Part shown: one piece after another, positions 52,218 through 61,695 of the stretch
Numbering within the stretch: the first letter of the stretch is position 1
Layout: each line of letters begins with the position of its first letter
Assembly: GCA_002483265.1 (NCBI GenBank)
Contig: DLHO01000028.1
Location: forward strand, 62,001-126,000
Length of the DNA: 64,000 nt
Reading direction: 5' to 3'
Origin: Flavobacteriales bacterium UBA7666
Lineage (GTDB): Bacteria; Bacteroidota; Bacteroidia; Flavobacteriales_D; Crocinitomicaceae
Notes under the pieces: model-generated
Databases searched by the model: none
Told to the model about the DNA's origin: nothing
Seen by the model: only the letters and a program-made list of their open reading frames with translations
Program-made: the position numbers and the translations under genes

Positions 52218-52845
52218 AAATTCCTAACACAATCAAAATGAATTTAATATAAGTAAAGCCCGAAATAATGAGCCACGAGTAGTAGAAATTCTCTGCAGGG
52301 ATTATTTCATCAGACATCCGCGCTATGAGCAGGTAACCAAAAAAAGCTCCCGACGCAAAAACTGTAAGCCCACCACTGATATAAAAATACGGGTAGAAAC
52401 CCAGGTATTCTACTTTCTCTTCCTGGTAGAGTTTCCAGATGAAATTGAAACCCAGTACGATCGCAAACAACATACAACAGGACAATCCAAGACTGTTGAT
52501 CTCTTCCCTTCCATTCGCAAACAGGTAAATTGAATCCACCAAATAGGCTGTTACTACAATTCCGAAAACCACATCCCAGCTCTTCCTCAATCCCAAATTG
52601 CGATACAACAAAAAAGTGAAGACCAGTTCTACCAATCCGATGATGTGATAGAGGTAATAATTACTCATTTGATAATTTGCAGTAATTGCAGTAGCAATGG
52701 TTAAAGGCGCCAAAAAGAACAGGTAGCAACTCAGAATCTTAAAATACCCATTTCTTCGAATCGTAACTAACGACAAGGCAGCAACAGGAATGACCAGGTA
52801 ATCTGACCAATCTGCAAGAAGTATCGTTAATTCTCTAAGCGTCAC
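52192..52845 (-). CDS. Polytopic membrane protein, operon partner of the two-component pair
   Basis: This 217-residue protein has about six or seven hydrophobic helices and short loops, with no recognised family. It is the first gene of the operon and overlaps the kinase gene by 26 bp. A sensory input role for the kinase is inferred from context only. Confidence 0.7.
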   Translation of the reverse strand: MTLRELTILLADWSDYLVIPVAALSLVTIRRNGYFKILSCYLFFLAPLTIATAITANYQMSNYYLYHIIGLVELVFTFLLYRNLGLRKSWDVVFGIVVTAYLVDSIYLFANGREEINSLGLSCCMLFAIVLGFNFIWKLYQEEKVEYLGFYPYFYISGGLTVFASGAFFGYLLIARMSDEIIPAENFYYSWLIISGFTYIKFILIVLGIFVERKYAK

Positions 52846-52869
52846 ACAGTAAATGTATTCTTTTTACTA

Positions 52870-53433
52870 CTATTTCGTAATATACTTATAGCCACATAAT
52901 TTAGGGCAGGGACGCGTATATGAATAGATCGGAACAGTTCTTCTAAACAATGGCACAGAATCAAGAACAACATGAAGATCATAACCGGATAATAAAGTAG
53001 GAACAACTACCAAATCATGTCTGTCTTTGACCTCTATAGTCGTCCCTGTTGAACTGGTAAAATTCCGTGTCGTTATTCCACGGTAGAATCGAACTCCCGC
53101 AATCGTATCAGTTATCCCTGGTTGTTGATTATAAAGCTGAATACTGTCCATCATCGCACGCATGGTTTTCAAACCAATATGAAATGCTTTTACAGAGTCG
53201 CCCGGATAAAGTCTTCCAAATTCATTTACAGCTGTCCTGGCATTTCTGAGAGTTATGGATCTTCCATCATTCGGATCCAAATTTTCTACGCAAAAGAATT
53301 CCAATTCTTTTTGATTGAATTGAGCAGATCTATTTGAGGATTCTCCCCTATCATTTTGTGAACGATAAAGCAGGACGCTGAGTATAACAACGGCAACGGT
53401 CAATACTCCGATAATTAGATTTTTTGTTTTCAT
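52870..53433 (-). CDS. Membrane-anchored small protein, tandem paralogue A
   Basis: From the ATG at 53433 (MKTKNLIIGVLTVAVVILSVLLY) this is a 187-residue protein with one N-terminal transmembrane helix and a periplasmic domain ending YSYTRPCPKLCGYKY. The open frame extends 64 codons further upstream, but that part is non-conserved and includes a second start, so I chose the ATG that matches its neighbour. The family is unknown. It is similar over its length to the next gene (GLKTMRAMMD and GLSKLDAMLT; AGVRFYRGITTR and IGFRFYRAISTR). Confidence 0.7.
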   Translation of the reverse strand: MKTKNLIIGVLTVAVVILSVLLYRSQNDRGESSNRSAQFNQKELEFFCVENLDPNDGRSITLRNARTAVNEFGRLYPGDSVKAFHIGLKTMRAMMDSIQLYNQQPGITDTIAGVRFYRGITTRNFTSSTGTTIEVKDRHDLVVVPTLLSGYDLHVVLDSVPLFRRTVPIYSYTRPCPKLCGYKYITK

Positions 53434-53500
53434 GAATTGTAGTTTAAGTTTTGATTTGAAAATAGATATTCTAAACGAATTCCCGAGAAATGTTAAAAAC

Positions 53501-54085
53501 TTATTGCGTACACAATTTCGGGCATGGACGTGTGTGCCCATAAATCGGCCCCGACTGTAAATCCACATCCATGGATAGTGTAGGATAAATGACCAGATCA
53601 AATTTGTTATTGATCTGAAGTCCACCGCCTAAGGTCCGTGTTGAGATTGCCCTGTAAAACCGGAAACCAATTATCGGGTTTTGAGTGCCTTCCTGCGTAG
53701 TGTTATACTGTTTTGCTTTAGTAAGCATGGCATCCAATTTACTCAACCCCATGTGAAAAGCCTTTACGTTATCTGTTGCGTACAGATCTTCAAACGCCTG
53801 GATTTCCCGTGCAGCCGTTTGCGATGAGATCTCTTCCCCATCGTTTGCAATCAACAGTGAAGCACAGAGTGTTTTTTTTAATTTCTCATCTAGTTGGGCG
53901 GAAGAAGTTTCAGATCTCTCCTTCATTCCTCCGGATGATTTTTCTTTCGTTCGGGAATCGAATTGAGCAAATTCTTCAGTTGCGGTTTGTTGTTCCTTTC
54001 TTTCTGCAAGTACACGGAAAAGAATAATGCTGAGTGTTACCACTGCCACGCTAAGTATACCGATAAGGATGTTTGTTGTTTTCAT
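53501..54085 (-). CDS. Membrane-anchored small protein, tandem paralogue B
   Basis: This 194-residue protein has an N-terminal transmembrane helix (about 5-24), a charged linker and the same C-terminal signature, YGHTRPCPKLC. It is a tandem duplicate of the downstream gene. The function is unknown. The conserved PCPKLC suggests metal binding or a disulfide. Confidence 0.7.
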   Translation of the reverse strand: MKTTNILIGILSVAVVTLSIILFRVLAERKEQQTATEEFAQFDSRTKEKSSGGMKERSETSSAQLDEKLKKTLCASLLIANDGEEISSQTAAREIQAFEDLYATDNVKAFHMGLSKLDAMLTKAKQYNTTQEGTQNPIIGFRFYRAISTRTLGGGLQINNKFDLVIYPTLSMDVDLQSGPIYGHTRPCPKLCTQ

Positions 54086-54164
54086 AGTATTTGAAATAAA
54101 GATTTACATTAATAATTAACTAGTTGGTTTTGAAATAAAACGCTTTGACTTTGAAGCTGTTTTT

Positions 54165-55391
54165 TTATTCTTCTTCCTCACAGTTTGCCTTACAAACCAG
54201 TTTACTAATCCCATAGAAGATGGTAAATTTCCCGGTCATTTTCTTTGCACCTGTTACCATGTAGCAGTCCACTGACAAAGTTCCGTCCGGTTCTAATTTG
54301 ATTCCTTTCTTTTGAAAATCACCCATTCCGCCTTTCGTTGGGGAATAGTAATAATCGTAGATCACAGCCTCCGGGTTCTTTAAAATCGTTTTAATGTTGA
54401 AACTTAAAACATAATGGCTTCTGTCCTGATTTCTGAATGTAACTGTTTGAACGGAGCCGTCTGGTGCCGTGAACCTCATCCAATTGGCACTTACATTAAT
54501 ATCCACGTTGTATTGATAGGATTCTTTAACTGTTACCCATTCCTTTTTAGGTTCTGGTTTGTTCGACGGTATCTCTACCGGAATTATTTTCCCTTCTTCC
54601 AGATCCACTTTGACAAATGCCTTGCCTGAGTTTTTTCTTTTAAATTTAATCGAATAGGTTCCACTGTATCTGATCTTTCCGTTTTTAGAAAAGTTAGATT
54701 TGATAAAAGTCAGGTTGTCTGAAAATACGATATCAGTCACTCTAACCTTGTCTCGTGGCCCGCGATACTGGTTCGGCTGCATCTCAAATTCGACCATCAA
54801 AATACTGTCTGAACTTTCTGTATAGCGTAAATAAGGAATTTTATAAGTCTCACGGATACAAGAAGTCCATGCATTTATTGCTTTTTCCACATCTTCGCTG
54901 CGGCTGTAAGTTTCATTTAATTCCATTACCTCATTATAACTCAGCGAATAATTGACTTGAGTCTTGTACTTCTCGTATAGTTTCCGAACTTTTGATTTGT
55001 TAGAACCCCATGATAAAGAGCCATAATTAGGTACGGAAATCCCCAGTGAAGAACCTCCTCTATTGTTCAGGTCCTGCTGAGATGTTGATTCGTACAAATA
55101 ATTTAGTTTTTCCAAATATTCTTTATCTGTTTTTAAAGACAGTTTTTGGTAAACAACAGCAAGTACTCCATCACAGGTATTCACAACTGATTTATGATCA
55201 TCAAAATCAGCAAGGGAATCAGAAAAATTGCCCTTTTCATAAGTACTGCTCATTTCATCAGGATACATTGAAAATTCAGCAAATGCCTTTTCATTAGACA
55301 ATTGCTTCTCATCCTCTTTCTTTTTAGAGTTTTGGCCGCATCCTGCAAGTATTGTAATCGCAAGCAAAGCCGGGAATATTTTAGTTCTCAT
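54165..55391 (-). CDS. Hypothetical lipoprotein
   Basis: This 408-residue protein has lipobox LAGC with Cys 18, followed by a Lys/Glu-rich stretch. The N-terminal half is helical and the C-terminal half beta-rich (VTFRNQDRSHYVLSF, DPDGTLSVDCYMV). No family is recognised. It lies 79 bp upstream of the PCPKLC pair on the same strand. Confidence 0.6.
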   Translation of the reverse strand: MRTKIFPALLAITILAGCGQNSKKKEDEKQLSNEKAFAEFSMYPDEMSSTYEKGNFSDSLADFDDHKSVVNTCDGVLAVVYQKLSLKTDKEYLEKLNYLYESTSQQDLNNRGGSSLGISVPNYGSLSWGSNKSKVRKLYEKYKTQVNYSLSYNEVMELNETYSRSEDVEKAINAWTSCIRETYKIPYLRYTESSDSILMVEFEMQPNQYRGPRDKVRVTDIVFSDNLTFIKSNFSKNGKIRYSGTYSIKFKRKNSGKAFVKVDLEEGKIIPVEIPSNKPEPKKEWVTVKESYQYNVDINVSANWMRFTAPDGSVQTVTFRNQDRSHYVLSFNIKTILKNPEAVIYDYYYSPTKGGMGDFQKKGIKLEPDGTLSVDCYMVTGAKKMTGKFTIFYGISKLVCKANCEEEE

Positions 55392-55718
55392 GTTCGTTTC
55401 GTTTAGTTCCTACTCATTTGGCTTTTCGGTAACGCCCCGTTTTTTCAATGGTCACTGGACTCCATTTTATGTATGGAACAAAAGTGGCTCATCTGAAATA
55501 TTGGATCAATCGCTCTTCAGGGTGATTGATTGCGAACGAAAGAGGTATTTGTGGTTCAATTCTCAGAATCACCCTGTCCAATCAATCAAATCACTCCCGG
55601 GAGGTATTTCATTGTGGCACAGGTAGCTGTAATTTTGTTTACAAGAGATTGAATCTATTTATTTTACTATTTTGTTTAGATATTACGAAAACTAATTCTT
55701 GCTTAAACACATTCGCTT
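55392..55718. other. Leader region with alternative hairpins before the protease operon
   Basis: Two perfect stems share bases and so cannot form together: 55518-55527 with 55567-55576 (10 pairs, CAGGGTGATT) and 55524-55532 with 55579-55587 (9 pairs, GATTGATTG). No RNA family is recognised. A few frames open here are overlapped by the protease start and not supported. Confidence 0.4.
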
Positions 55719-56495
55719 ATGGTACAACCAGTAATGGGAGGACAGCTTCGTTGCAAGCAATTCCCACCACTAAACACAATTCCTCCGGGAAATCTTCCGG
55801 ATCCCTGGAAACCTGGAAGCACTCATCCTCATTTTAATAATGGTTTACCTTCAGATTTACTGGGAGTGCAAGGTTATCAGACCGCAACCGGGAGAACTGC
55901 CACATTTGGTCAGGAAGGGATAATAGAGTGTGCAACAGGGTTTATGATCACACCCCAAATCGTATTGACGGCTGCCCACTTAATCGCTCCCGGTCAAAAT
56001 TGGAAAAATATCGTGCTATTTCAGCCTGCTTTCAATAATGGTCATCCCTTACAGCATTTTGAAAAGGTCAACGTAGAGGCAGCCTATATCCCTGAAGCTT
56101 ATTTCAGCATTAACAATGACGGAAAGGATTATGCAATCCTTGTTTTGGAAAAAGAAGTCCCTTCAGACCTGCTCTTTAAACTTACAAGGTTAGCTCCGGG
56201 AGACTTAAACATTCCGGCATTTGCAATCGGATACCCTGCCGGTATAGCGGATCAACAAAGATTGATTGGCTCCATTGAATGGGCAACTCCCTTTCGAGTA
56301 AGGCATGACATTCCTTGTGTGAGTGGATTTAGCGGAAGTGCGATAATGGCTCATCAATTCTCAAACAATACAGACGTTGCCGCGGGAATTCACAACTCAT
56401 CCAAAAAGGCATCTGTCATTTCCAACGCCATGCTGGCGGAAATAAACTTTGTATACAACAGCTTTGGTACCAATCCTTTAAACCTTTTCTCATGA
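55719..56495 (+). CDS. Trypsin-like serine protease
   Basis: This 258-residue protein has the chymotrypsin-fold catalytic triad: H87 (VLTAAHLI), D137 (GKDYAILVL) and S205 (CVSGFSGSAIM). It lacks a signal peptide, which is odd for the family, so it may be cytoplasmic, use a non-classical route, or have a misplaced start. Its stop overlaps the next ATG as ATGA. It is the first of three coupled genes. Confidence 0.75.
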   Translation: MVQPVMGGQLRCKQFPPLNTIPPGNLPDPWKPGSTHPHFNNGLPSDLLGVQGYQTATGRTATFGQEGIIECATGFMITPQIVLTAAHLIAPGQNWKNIVLFQPAFNNGHPLQHFEKVNVEAAYIPEAYFSINNDGKDYAILVLEKEVPSDLLFKLTRLAPGDLNIPAFAIGYPAGIADQQRLIGSIEWATPFRVRHDIPCVSGFSGSAIMAHQFSNNTDVAAGIHNSSKKASVISNAMLAEINFVYNSFGTNPLNLFS

Positions 56496-59110
56496 AAACA
56501 ACAGTATTACTCTTCTTTTTATTGGCTTCCATGCCTTTATTTTCGCAGTACACGCTTCACTTCGACGCATCAGGTAAATTAACTGGCGAACCACCGGAAA
56601 AACTCAAACCCTATAAAGCAGTCCATATAGAATTAACCTGTTCTCAAAAAAATGTGGATGATTTGATCAATGAATCTGCAAAAAAATACCTTTCACTTTA
56701 TCAGAGCTTCGAATTTGCCGACACTTTTTTTGGGGCTAATCAGGCAGCAGATATTCGAAACGAATGCCTCTATCATCTTTTGCAAATCCGATCTCAATAT
56801 GTTGATCAATTGAATAACTCCAACAGAGCTGAATTTGCGAAGCTTGACGATGCTATTACAGCAGCTGTTAAACCTGGCAAATTCAATCTTCCAGAATTAA
56901 ATATGCTGCTAAAGCCTGATTACATTATGGAAGTCGCTCAGTTCGATAGTAACGGCAAACAATTAGGAAAAACAACAACCGATACGCTTTTGGTTAACAC
57001 ATTTCAAAAGCAGGCCGCCATCAGTTATAAACAATCCAAGCTCATCACTGTAGCCGAAGGATTTGATCGGTTCGAAGTACAAGTTCGAAAGCAAAATTTC
57101 AATTGGCAATTTTTCCAGCAAAAAAAACCGTGGATCTCTCCCTCTTTCTCCGCAGCAGATATACAGGATCTTGAAGACATTCTTCAAAAGAGTAAACCGT
57201 TTTATGAAACGCTTGATGGAACTAATTTAGCTGGTACGAAACGAGAAATCATTAAACTATGTGATCCCTTGCTCACCAAGTTGACGATTCTATTTCCAGG
57301 ATCATATGGGATAACTGAGTTCCAAAAACACATTGACTCTATTTTCGCACAGAAAAAAACTGCTTTTAACTGGACAGCGATCTTTAAGACATCAACAGAA
57401 AAACATAGCTTCAAGGAATTAAATCTGGATGAACTCTTGGACAAGTATCTGAAAGATTATAATGAGCAGCTCAAAATAACTATTAAAAGACAAGAGGATA
57501 TAAAGGCAAAGGTGAACGAAATAGAAATGCAGTTATTTTTAGTTGCCAATCCCAAGTTTAGAATCTTCAAAGAAAATTTACTGAAGTACTCCAAACAGAA
57601 TGATTTTGATGTATTATTTGTCAAAGCAAAGGAACAATATGCGCATAAGCAGGAGAATCCGGGTTTTGAATACGATCCGAAGTTTATAGAAGAGATTCAA
57701 TTTGCCAATGGTTTTTTGAAGCAGGAGATAATGACACAGCTCGAAAAAATCAATGCCGCTAAAGGAGGACAGAGCCTCAGAGATGCTTTACTTCAGCAGC
57801 TTTGGTTAAGCAATGCCGGATGGTCTGAACTGAATATCATTCAAAAGGTGCGAAAAACTGAATCCACAACAGCGGGAGATCAGCAAGAAAAATCCGCTCA
57901 AACGTCTGAATCCCTAACTTCAGAAATCGCTGTATTGCAAGCACAGATCGATTACCTGAACGCTCTTTCCAAAAACTTAATTGTTCACACCAAAGGGGAC
58001 AGTCTTCCTGCTCCTGATCAATACCTGAAATTGATCAAAGATCTTCATACCAAAAAAGAAGCAAAAAATGCTGAGTTGAAAGAACTCGAAAAAACAGGTG
58101 TTTCTTCTGTTACTTCCGCTACACCTTTAGCAGCCAAACTCGGATTGGAAACGAGCGATTTCTTCCTGAACAAAGTAGTATTCGGATCGAACCTGATGCA
58201 TCATATTGACGGGAGCGAAAAGCAATTCATGAACAAAAAAACCGTGAAAGAGATCGATGAACTGACTGTATTGGATATTTTCGTACACAACGACAAGGCA
58301 GCAACAGACTATGTGTTTCAATATTCTTTTGAAAAAATCACGAAAGACATTACTTCCTTTGAAGAAGAGCTTACTTTTGACGTTTCGCACCTCGCTTCGG
58401 GATCCGATGATCCAAAAGTATTCCTGCAATACTATTTGCTTCTCAAAATTTACAAGGAAGTTGTGGCTTCACAATTCACGAAAACTCCTCCAAAGACACT
58501 TCCTCGTTCTGAAAAACCACGCTTCCAAACCAACGAAGTAAACTCAAAGATCAAACCTCGTGATGTCATGGAAGTTCCCGGAAAGGTTACATACACCGTA
58601 TTAAACCCAATCAGCAACAAAGACACCATTGCACAGGGAGCGTACCGCATCAACAAACTTTACCGGTTCCGATACAAAATCGGACCTTCCTACAGCTGGT
58701 TGACTCAACGGGATTATACGCTGAACGACGACCAAACCTATACCCTCGATGAGAAAAATGCAGGACTTCAAACAGTCTTCGGATTACAGTATTATTTTCT
58801 TCGAAATGATATTCGTAAACAGGAGCCGAAAAGACAATCATTTGCTTTCCTTGGCTTAAATATCGGGAAGGAGATCGTAGAGAATATTTATCTCGGTGTC
58901 GGATACGAAATCGTAGATGGAATGTCTATCACTGCAGGATTTCACTTCGGTATGACAGAAAAACTCTATTCCAGAAATGGCATCCTTGCTATAAATAACC
59001 GCGCATGGGCTACTCCTGCTCCTTTTATTACCCTTGGTTTCGATCATGGAATTTTCAATGCTTTATTCAAAAACAATGTTCGAACAAGTACTACAACCAT
59101 TTTTAAATAA
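56492..59110 (+). CDS. Large exported protein with a beta-rich C-terminus
   Basis: This 872-residue protein has a signal peptide (1-19, ending LFSQ), a long helical, Lys/Glu-rich middle with coiled-coil character (about 310-540), and a C-terminal region (about 690-872) with alternating hydrophobic strands such as RFRYKIGPSYSWL, VFGLQYYFL, LGVGYEIVDGMSITAGFHFGM and APFITLGFDHG. This looks like an outer-membrane barrel. No family is recognised. It is coupled to the protease gene by ATGA. Confidence 0.65.
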   Translation: MKTTVLLFFLLASMPLFSQYTLHFDASGKLTGEPPEKLKPYKAVHIELTCSQKNVDDLINESAKKYLSLYQSFEFADTFFGANQAADIRNECLYHLLQIRSQYVDQLNNSNRAEFAKLDDAITAAVKPGKFNLPELNMLLKPDYIMEVAQFDSNGKQLGKTTTDTLLVNTFQKQAAISYKQSKLITVAEGFDRFEVQVRKQNFNWQFFQQKKPWISPSFSAADIQDLEDILQKSKPFYETLDGTNLAGTKREIIKLCDPLLTKLTILFPGSYGITEFQKHIDSIFAQKKTAFNWTAIFKTSTEKHSFKELNLDELLDKYLKDYNEQLKITIKRQEDIKAKVNEIEMQLFLVANPKFRIFKENLLKYSKQNDFDVLFVKAKEQYAHKQENPGFEYDPKFIEEIQFANGFLKQEIMTQLEKINAAKGGQSLRDALLQQLWLSNAGWSELNIIQKVRKTESTTAGDQQEKSAQTSESLTSEIAVLQAQIDYLNALSKNLIVHTKGDSLPAPDQYLKLIKDLHTKKEAKNAELKELEKTGVSSVTSATPLAAKLGLETSDFFLNKVVFGSNLMHHIDGSEKQFMNKKTVKEIDELTVLDIFVHNDKAATDYVFQYSFEKITKDITSFEEELTFDVSHLASGSDDPKVFLQYYLLLKIYKEVVASQFTKTPPKTLPRSEKPRFQTNEVNSKIKPRDVMEVPGKVTYTVLNPISNKDTIAQGAYRINKLYRFRYKIGPSYSWLTQRDYTLNDDQTYTLDEKNAGLQTVFGLQYYFLRNDIRKQEPKRQSFAFLGLNIGKEIVENIYLGVGYEIVDGMSITAGFHFGMTEKLYSRNGILAINNRAWATPAPFITLGFDHGIFNALFKNNVRTSTTTIFK

Positions 59111-59120
59111 GAATCGCTTT

Positions 59121-60119
59121 ATGAGAACTTTTTTCTACCTCTTAGTTTTGAGCAGCATACTGTTGCAAAGCTGTAAAAAAGATGATAGCAAGACATACCT
59201 GAATGGTACTGCGGTTATCGAAGGAACAACTGTCTACTATGACTCAGATGATGAACAAGAACATGCCGCAACAAATATCGTTATTACGTTATCCGTCAAA
59301 AAAGACGAAATGTACAAAAAGCTCTTCGAAGCGGCTTCTGCTGATGGAAAATTCCGGTTTGAATCACTCAAAGGTGGCACTTACGAACTTAAAACTTCTT
59401 TCACTACCGGTGGAAAAGTGTACACAGAAACAGAAGAGTTTGAACTCATTGATGGAGAACTCAAGCCAATCAAACTCATATTGACTACTCCCGGAGAACA
59501 GGCAGTCTATAAAATCTCGGGAACTGTTCGCTTTGATAATCCCTTAACTGGTACGAATATTCCTGCTGGCGGTGCATCCATCAGTATCCTGAATACTCAG
59601 GGAGAAGAAGTTGCTTCCACAACAGCCGCTGCAAATGGCTCTTATGAATTCCCTAATTTGGCGCCCGGAAGCTACTCAATCAAGGGAACACTATCCACTT
59701 CCCCGGATGCAGACGGAGTTCCAATCGTTTATGAGGGAACGCTTTTAGTATCACTTTCTTCTGCTGATCTTACTTCGCAGCAAATTGAATTGGAATGGAT
59801 CACTAATTCCACACTCTTAAGTATTCATGTAACAGACAGCTTACAAAATCCTTTAGCCAATGCCAGTGTTTGCATTTACAGCAATCAGACATTTATGACC
59901 GCTAATAATTATTCCTGTAATGGAAGCGAGAGAAATGCTGTAACAAATGCGCAGGGAAATGTACTGTTTTCTAGCCTTTCCACAGTGCGGTATTACATCG
60001 CAGCAAAAAGAAATGTTGGCGCTGTAGAACTGTATTCCGATTCATTGGAAGCTACACCCGCAGCTTTGTCCGGAAACACACTCAACACACGAAGTATTCA
60101 ATTGCGACAAGATTGGTAG
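59121..60119 (+). CDS. Lipoprotein with carboxypeptidase-regulatory-like domains
   Basis: From the ATG at 59121 (MRTFFYLLVLSSILLQSC) this is a 332-residue lipoprotein with Cys 18. An earlier in-frame start at 59034 would overlap the previous gene and bury the signal. Three prealbumin-like domains follow (about 25-115, 120-225 and 230-332), with SADGKFRFESLKGGTYELKTSF and AANGSYEFPNLAPGSYSIKGTL motifs. It completes the protease operon. Confidence 0.8.
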   Translation: MRTFFYLLVLSSILLQSCKKDDSKTYLNGTAVIEGTTVYYDSDDEQEHAATNIVITLSVKKDEMYKKLFEAASADGKFRFESLKGGTYELKTSFTTGGKVYTETEEFELIDGELKPIKLILTTPGEQAVYKISGTVRFDNPLTGTNIPAGGASISILNTQGEEVASTTAAANGSYEFPNLAPGSYSIKGTLSTSPDADGVPIVYEGTLLVSLSSADLTSQQIELEWITNSTLLSIHVTDSLQNPLANASVCIYSNQTFMTANNYSCNGSERNAVTNAQGNVLFSSLSTVRYYIAAKRNVGAVELYSDSLEATPAALSGNTLNTRSIQLRQDW

Positions 60120-60150
60120 TGGGATGAAAATGAGTTCATTATAACCTGAA

Positions 60151-60190
60151 AAAGAAAAAGGATGACGCAATTGCTATCATCCTTTTCTTT
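60151..60190. terminator. Bidirectional terminator
   Basis: AAAGGATGA and TCATCCTTT arms extended by A-rich and T-rich tracts form a long stem between convergent genes ending at 60119 and 60210. Confidence 0.75.
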
Positions 60191-60209
60191 CTGTGACCTT
60201 AAGCAGGAA

Positions 60210-61517
60210 TTACTTGTCAGTAATGATTAATTTGTGCGTGTAGATTTTATTTTCTTCCGTTAGATGAATAACATACACTCCGCCCGGAAGATCATCGCGG
60301 GAAAGCGTAAGTAGTTGCCCGGAAAGGTGCTCGATGTGTTTCACTGTCTGACCGAAACAGTTTTCCATCGTTAGGGTTGCGTTTTTTAACGGTTTGATTG
60401 TCTGCAAAGTTGTCTCTGAAGAAAATGGATTAGGGAAAACGTTTAGTTGATCGTTCGTTGTTATTTCAGGAATAGATGCGGTAGCAGGATCCAGTTTATA
60501 TACACCCGTTAAATTTCCAAAATGATCACGTGTCAGTATGCATAAAATAGTGTTGTGCATAATCATACTGATTACCTGCTTATCACTATTTGGAAAGGTT
60601 TCGTTTACCCACTCTCCCCAGTTTGAACCGCCATCAAGGCTTCTGAAAATGCGCACGGTATCATTCGTCCCGTTGATTGCGCCTGCTGCGTATAACGTAT
60701 TTGAATTACTTTCATCATAAACAATCGAATAAATATATTCATAGTTGGGAGTTGTAAATACATCAGACCAAGTAATGCCTTTATCAATAGAACGAGCTAT
60801 TTTGCCTTCCTTACCAATCAAAATAGTGTCGGCATTCGTGGGATGGAAAGCAATACCGTTGACAGCATTGTTGGGTTCTACAGCTGAAATTGCCCAGTTT
60901 GTTCCCGAATTATGAGAATAAGATAAATACGAATCGAAAAGAGAAAGTTCTCCTCCGGTGTAAATATAGGCACTATTTAATGGCTGGTACCGGAGCACGC
61001 TTGGCTGGTAAACCGAATAACCCCAGGTCAAATAAATAGGTGTCCAGCTTCCACAAAAATCAGTAGATCGAGCTACGCAGGATCCAGTCATGGCAATAAT
61101 TTCATGGTGATTGTTCGGATTTACATCCAACCTGGAACCCGATTGAAAATCAATCCCGGTTCCGCCAAAACCATTGGTAGAATTAGTAAAAGATGCCCCG
61201 TTATTGATGGATATAAATACCGTATTTCCCTGAGTGCTGTCAACAACGCAAACAATTGAGTCTTGCCCGATCAGCACAAAATCATTGATTTTCATCCCCT
61301 GAAATCCCGCAGGAATCCACAAAGTATCATTAGACATTACTGATTTTTTAAACAAACCGTCCTGTGTTGGCACATAGAGGGTATCTTGTTTTAATTTGAT
61401 CAGCGCATTCGTAGCAGAACTTACTTTTTCAGAAGGTGTTCCTATATAAGTGAACTGGCCTAAAGAATTCCCTGCTAATAATAGTAGCAAGAATAAAGTG
61501 ATTCGAGAGATTTTCAT
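60210..61517 (-). CDS. T9SS type A cargo, BNR/sortilin-like propeller
   Basis: From the ATG at 61517 (MKISRITLFLLLLLAG) this is a 435-residue protein with a signal peptide ending SLGQ. Repeats of the form S.D.G.TW (RSIDKGITWSDVF, RSLDGGSNWGEWV) indicate a BNR propeller at about 60-340. The T9SS sorting domain (about 360-435) has LNVFPNPFSSETTL. The extra 11 codons upstream (61550) are unlikely to be used. It is divergent from the propeller gene at 61696. Confidence 0.8.
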   Translation of the reverse strand: MKISRITLFLLLLLAGNSLGQFTYIGTPSEKVSSATNALIKLKQDTLYVPTQDGLFKKSVMSNDTLWIPAGFQGMKINDFVLIGQDSIVCVVDSTQGNTVFISINNGASFTNSTNGFGGTGIDFQSGSRLDVNPNNHHEIIAMTGSCVARSTDFCGSWTPIYLTWGYSVYQPSVLRYQPLNSAYIYTGGELSLFDSYLSYSHNSGTNWAISAVEPNNAVNGIAFHPTNADTILIGKEGKIARSIDKGITWSDVFTTPNYEYIYSIVYDESNSNTLYAAGAINGTNDTVRIFRSLDGGSNWGEWVNETFPNSDKQVISMIMHNTILCILTRDHFGNLTGVYKLDPATASIPEITTNDQLNVFPNPFSSETTLQTIKPLKNATLTMENCFGQTVKHIEHLSGQLLTLSRDDLPGGVYVIHLTEENKIYTHKLIITDK

Positions 61518-61695
61518 TTGAGTATTGTTTAATGCATTTGTGACATACATACAATCAAGAAACTCATTAGGTTGCGTCCTTCGGAGATTTGTGGTGAAAT
61601 TTCGGGATTTATCTATCTGTAAAGTTCCGAAAACCTCTTCCCAAACTGGGATCTATACAAAAAGAATTGTAATTTAAGTTCCTCAAAACTACATT

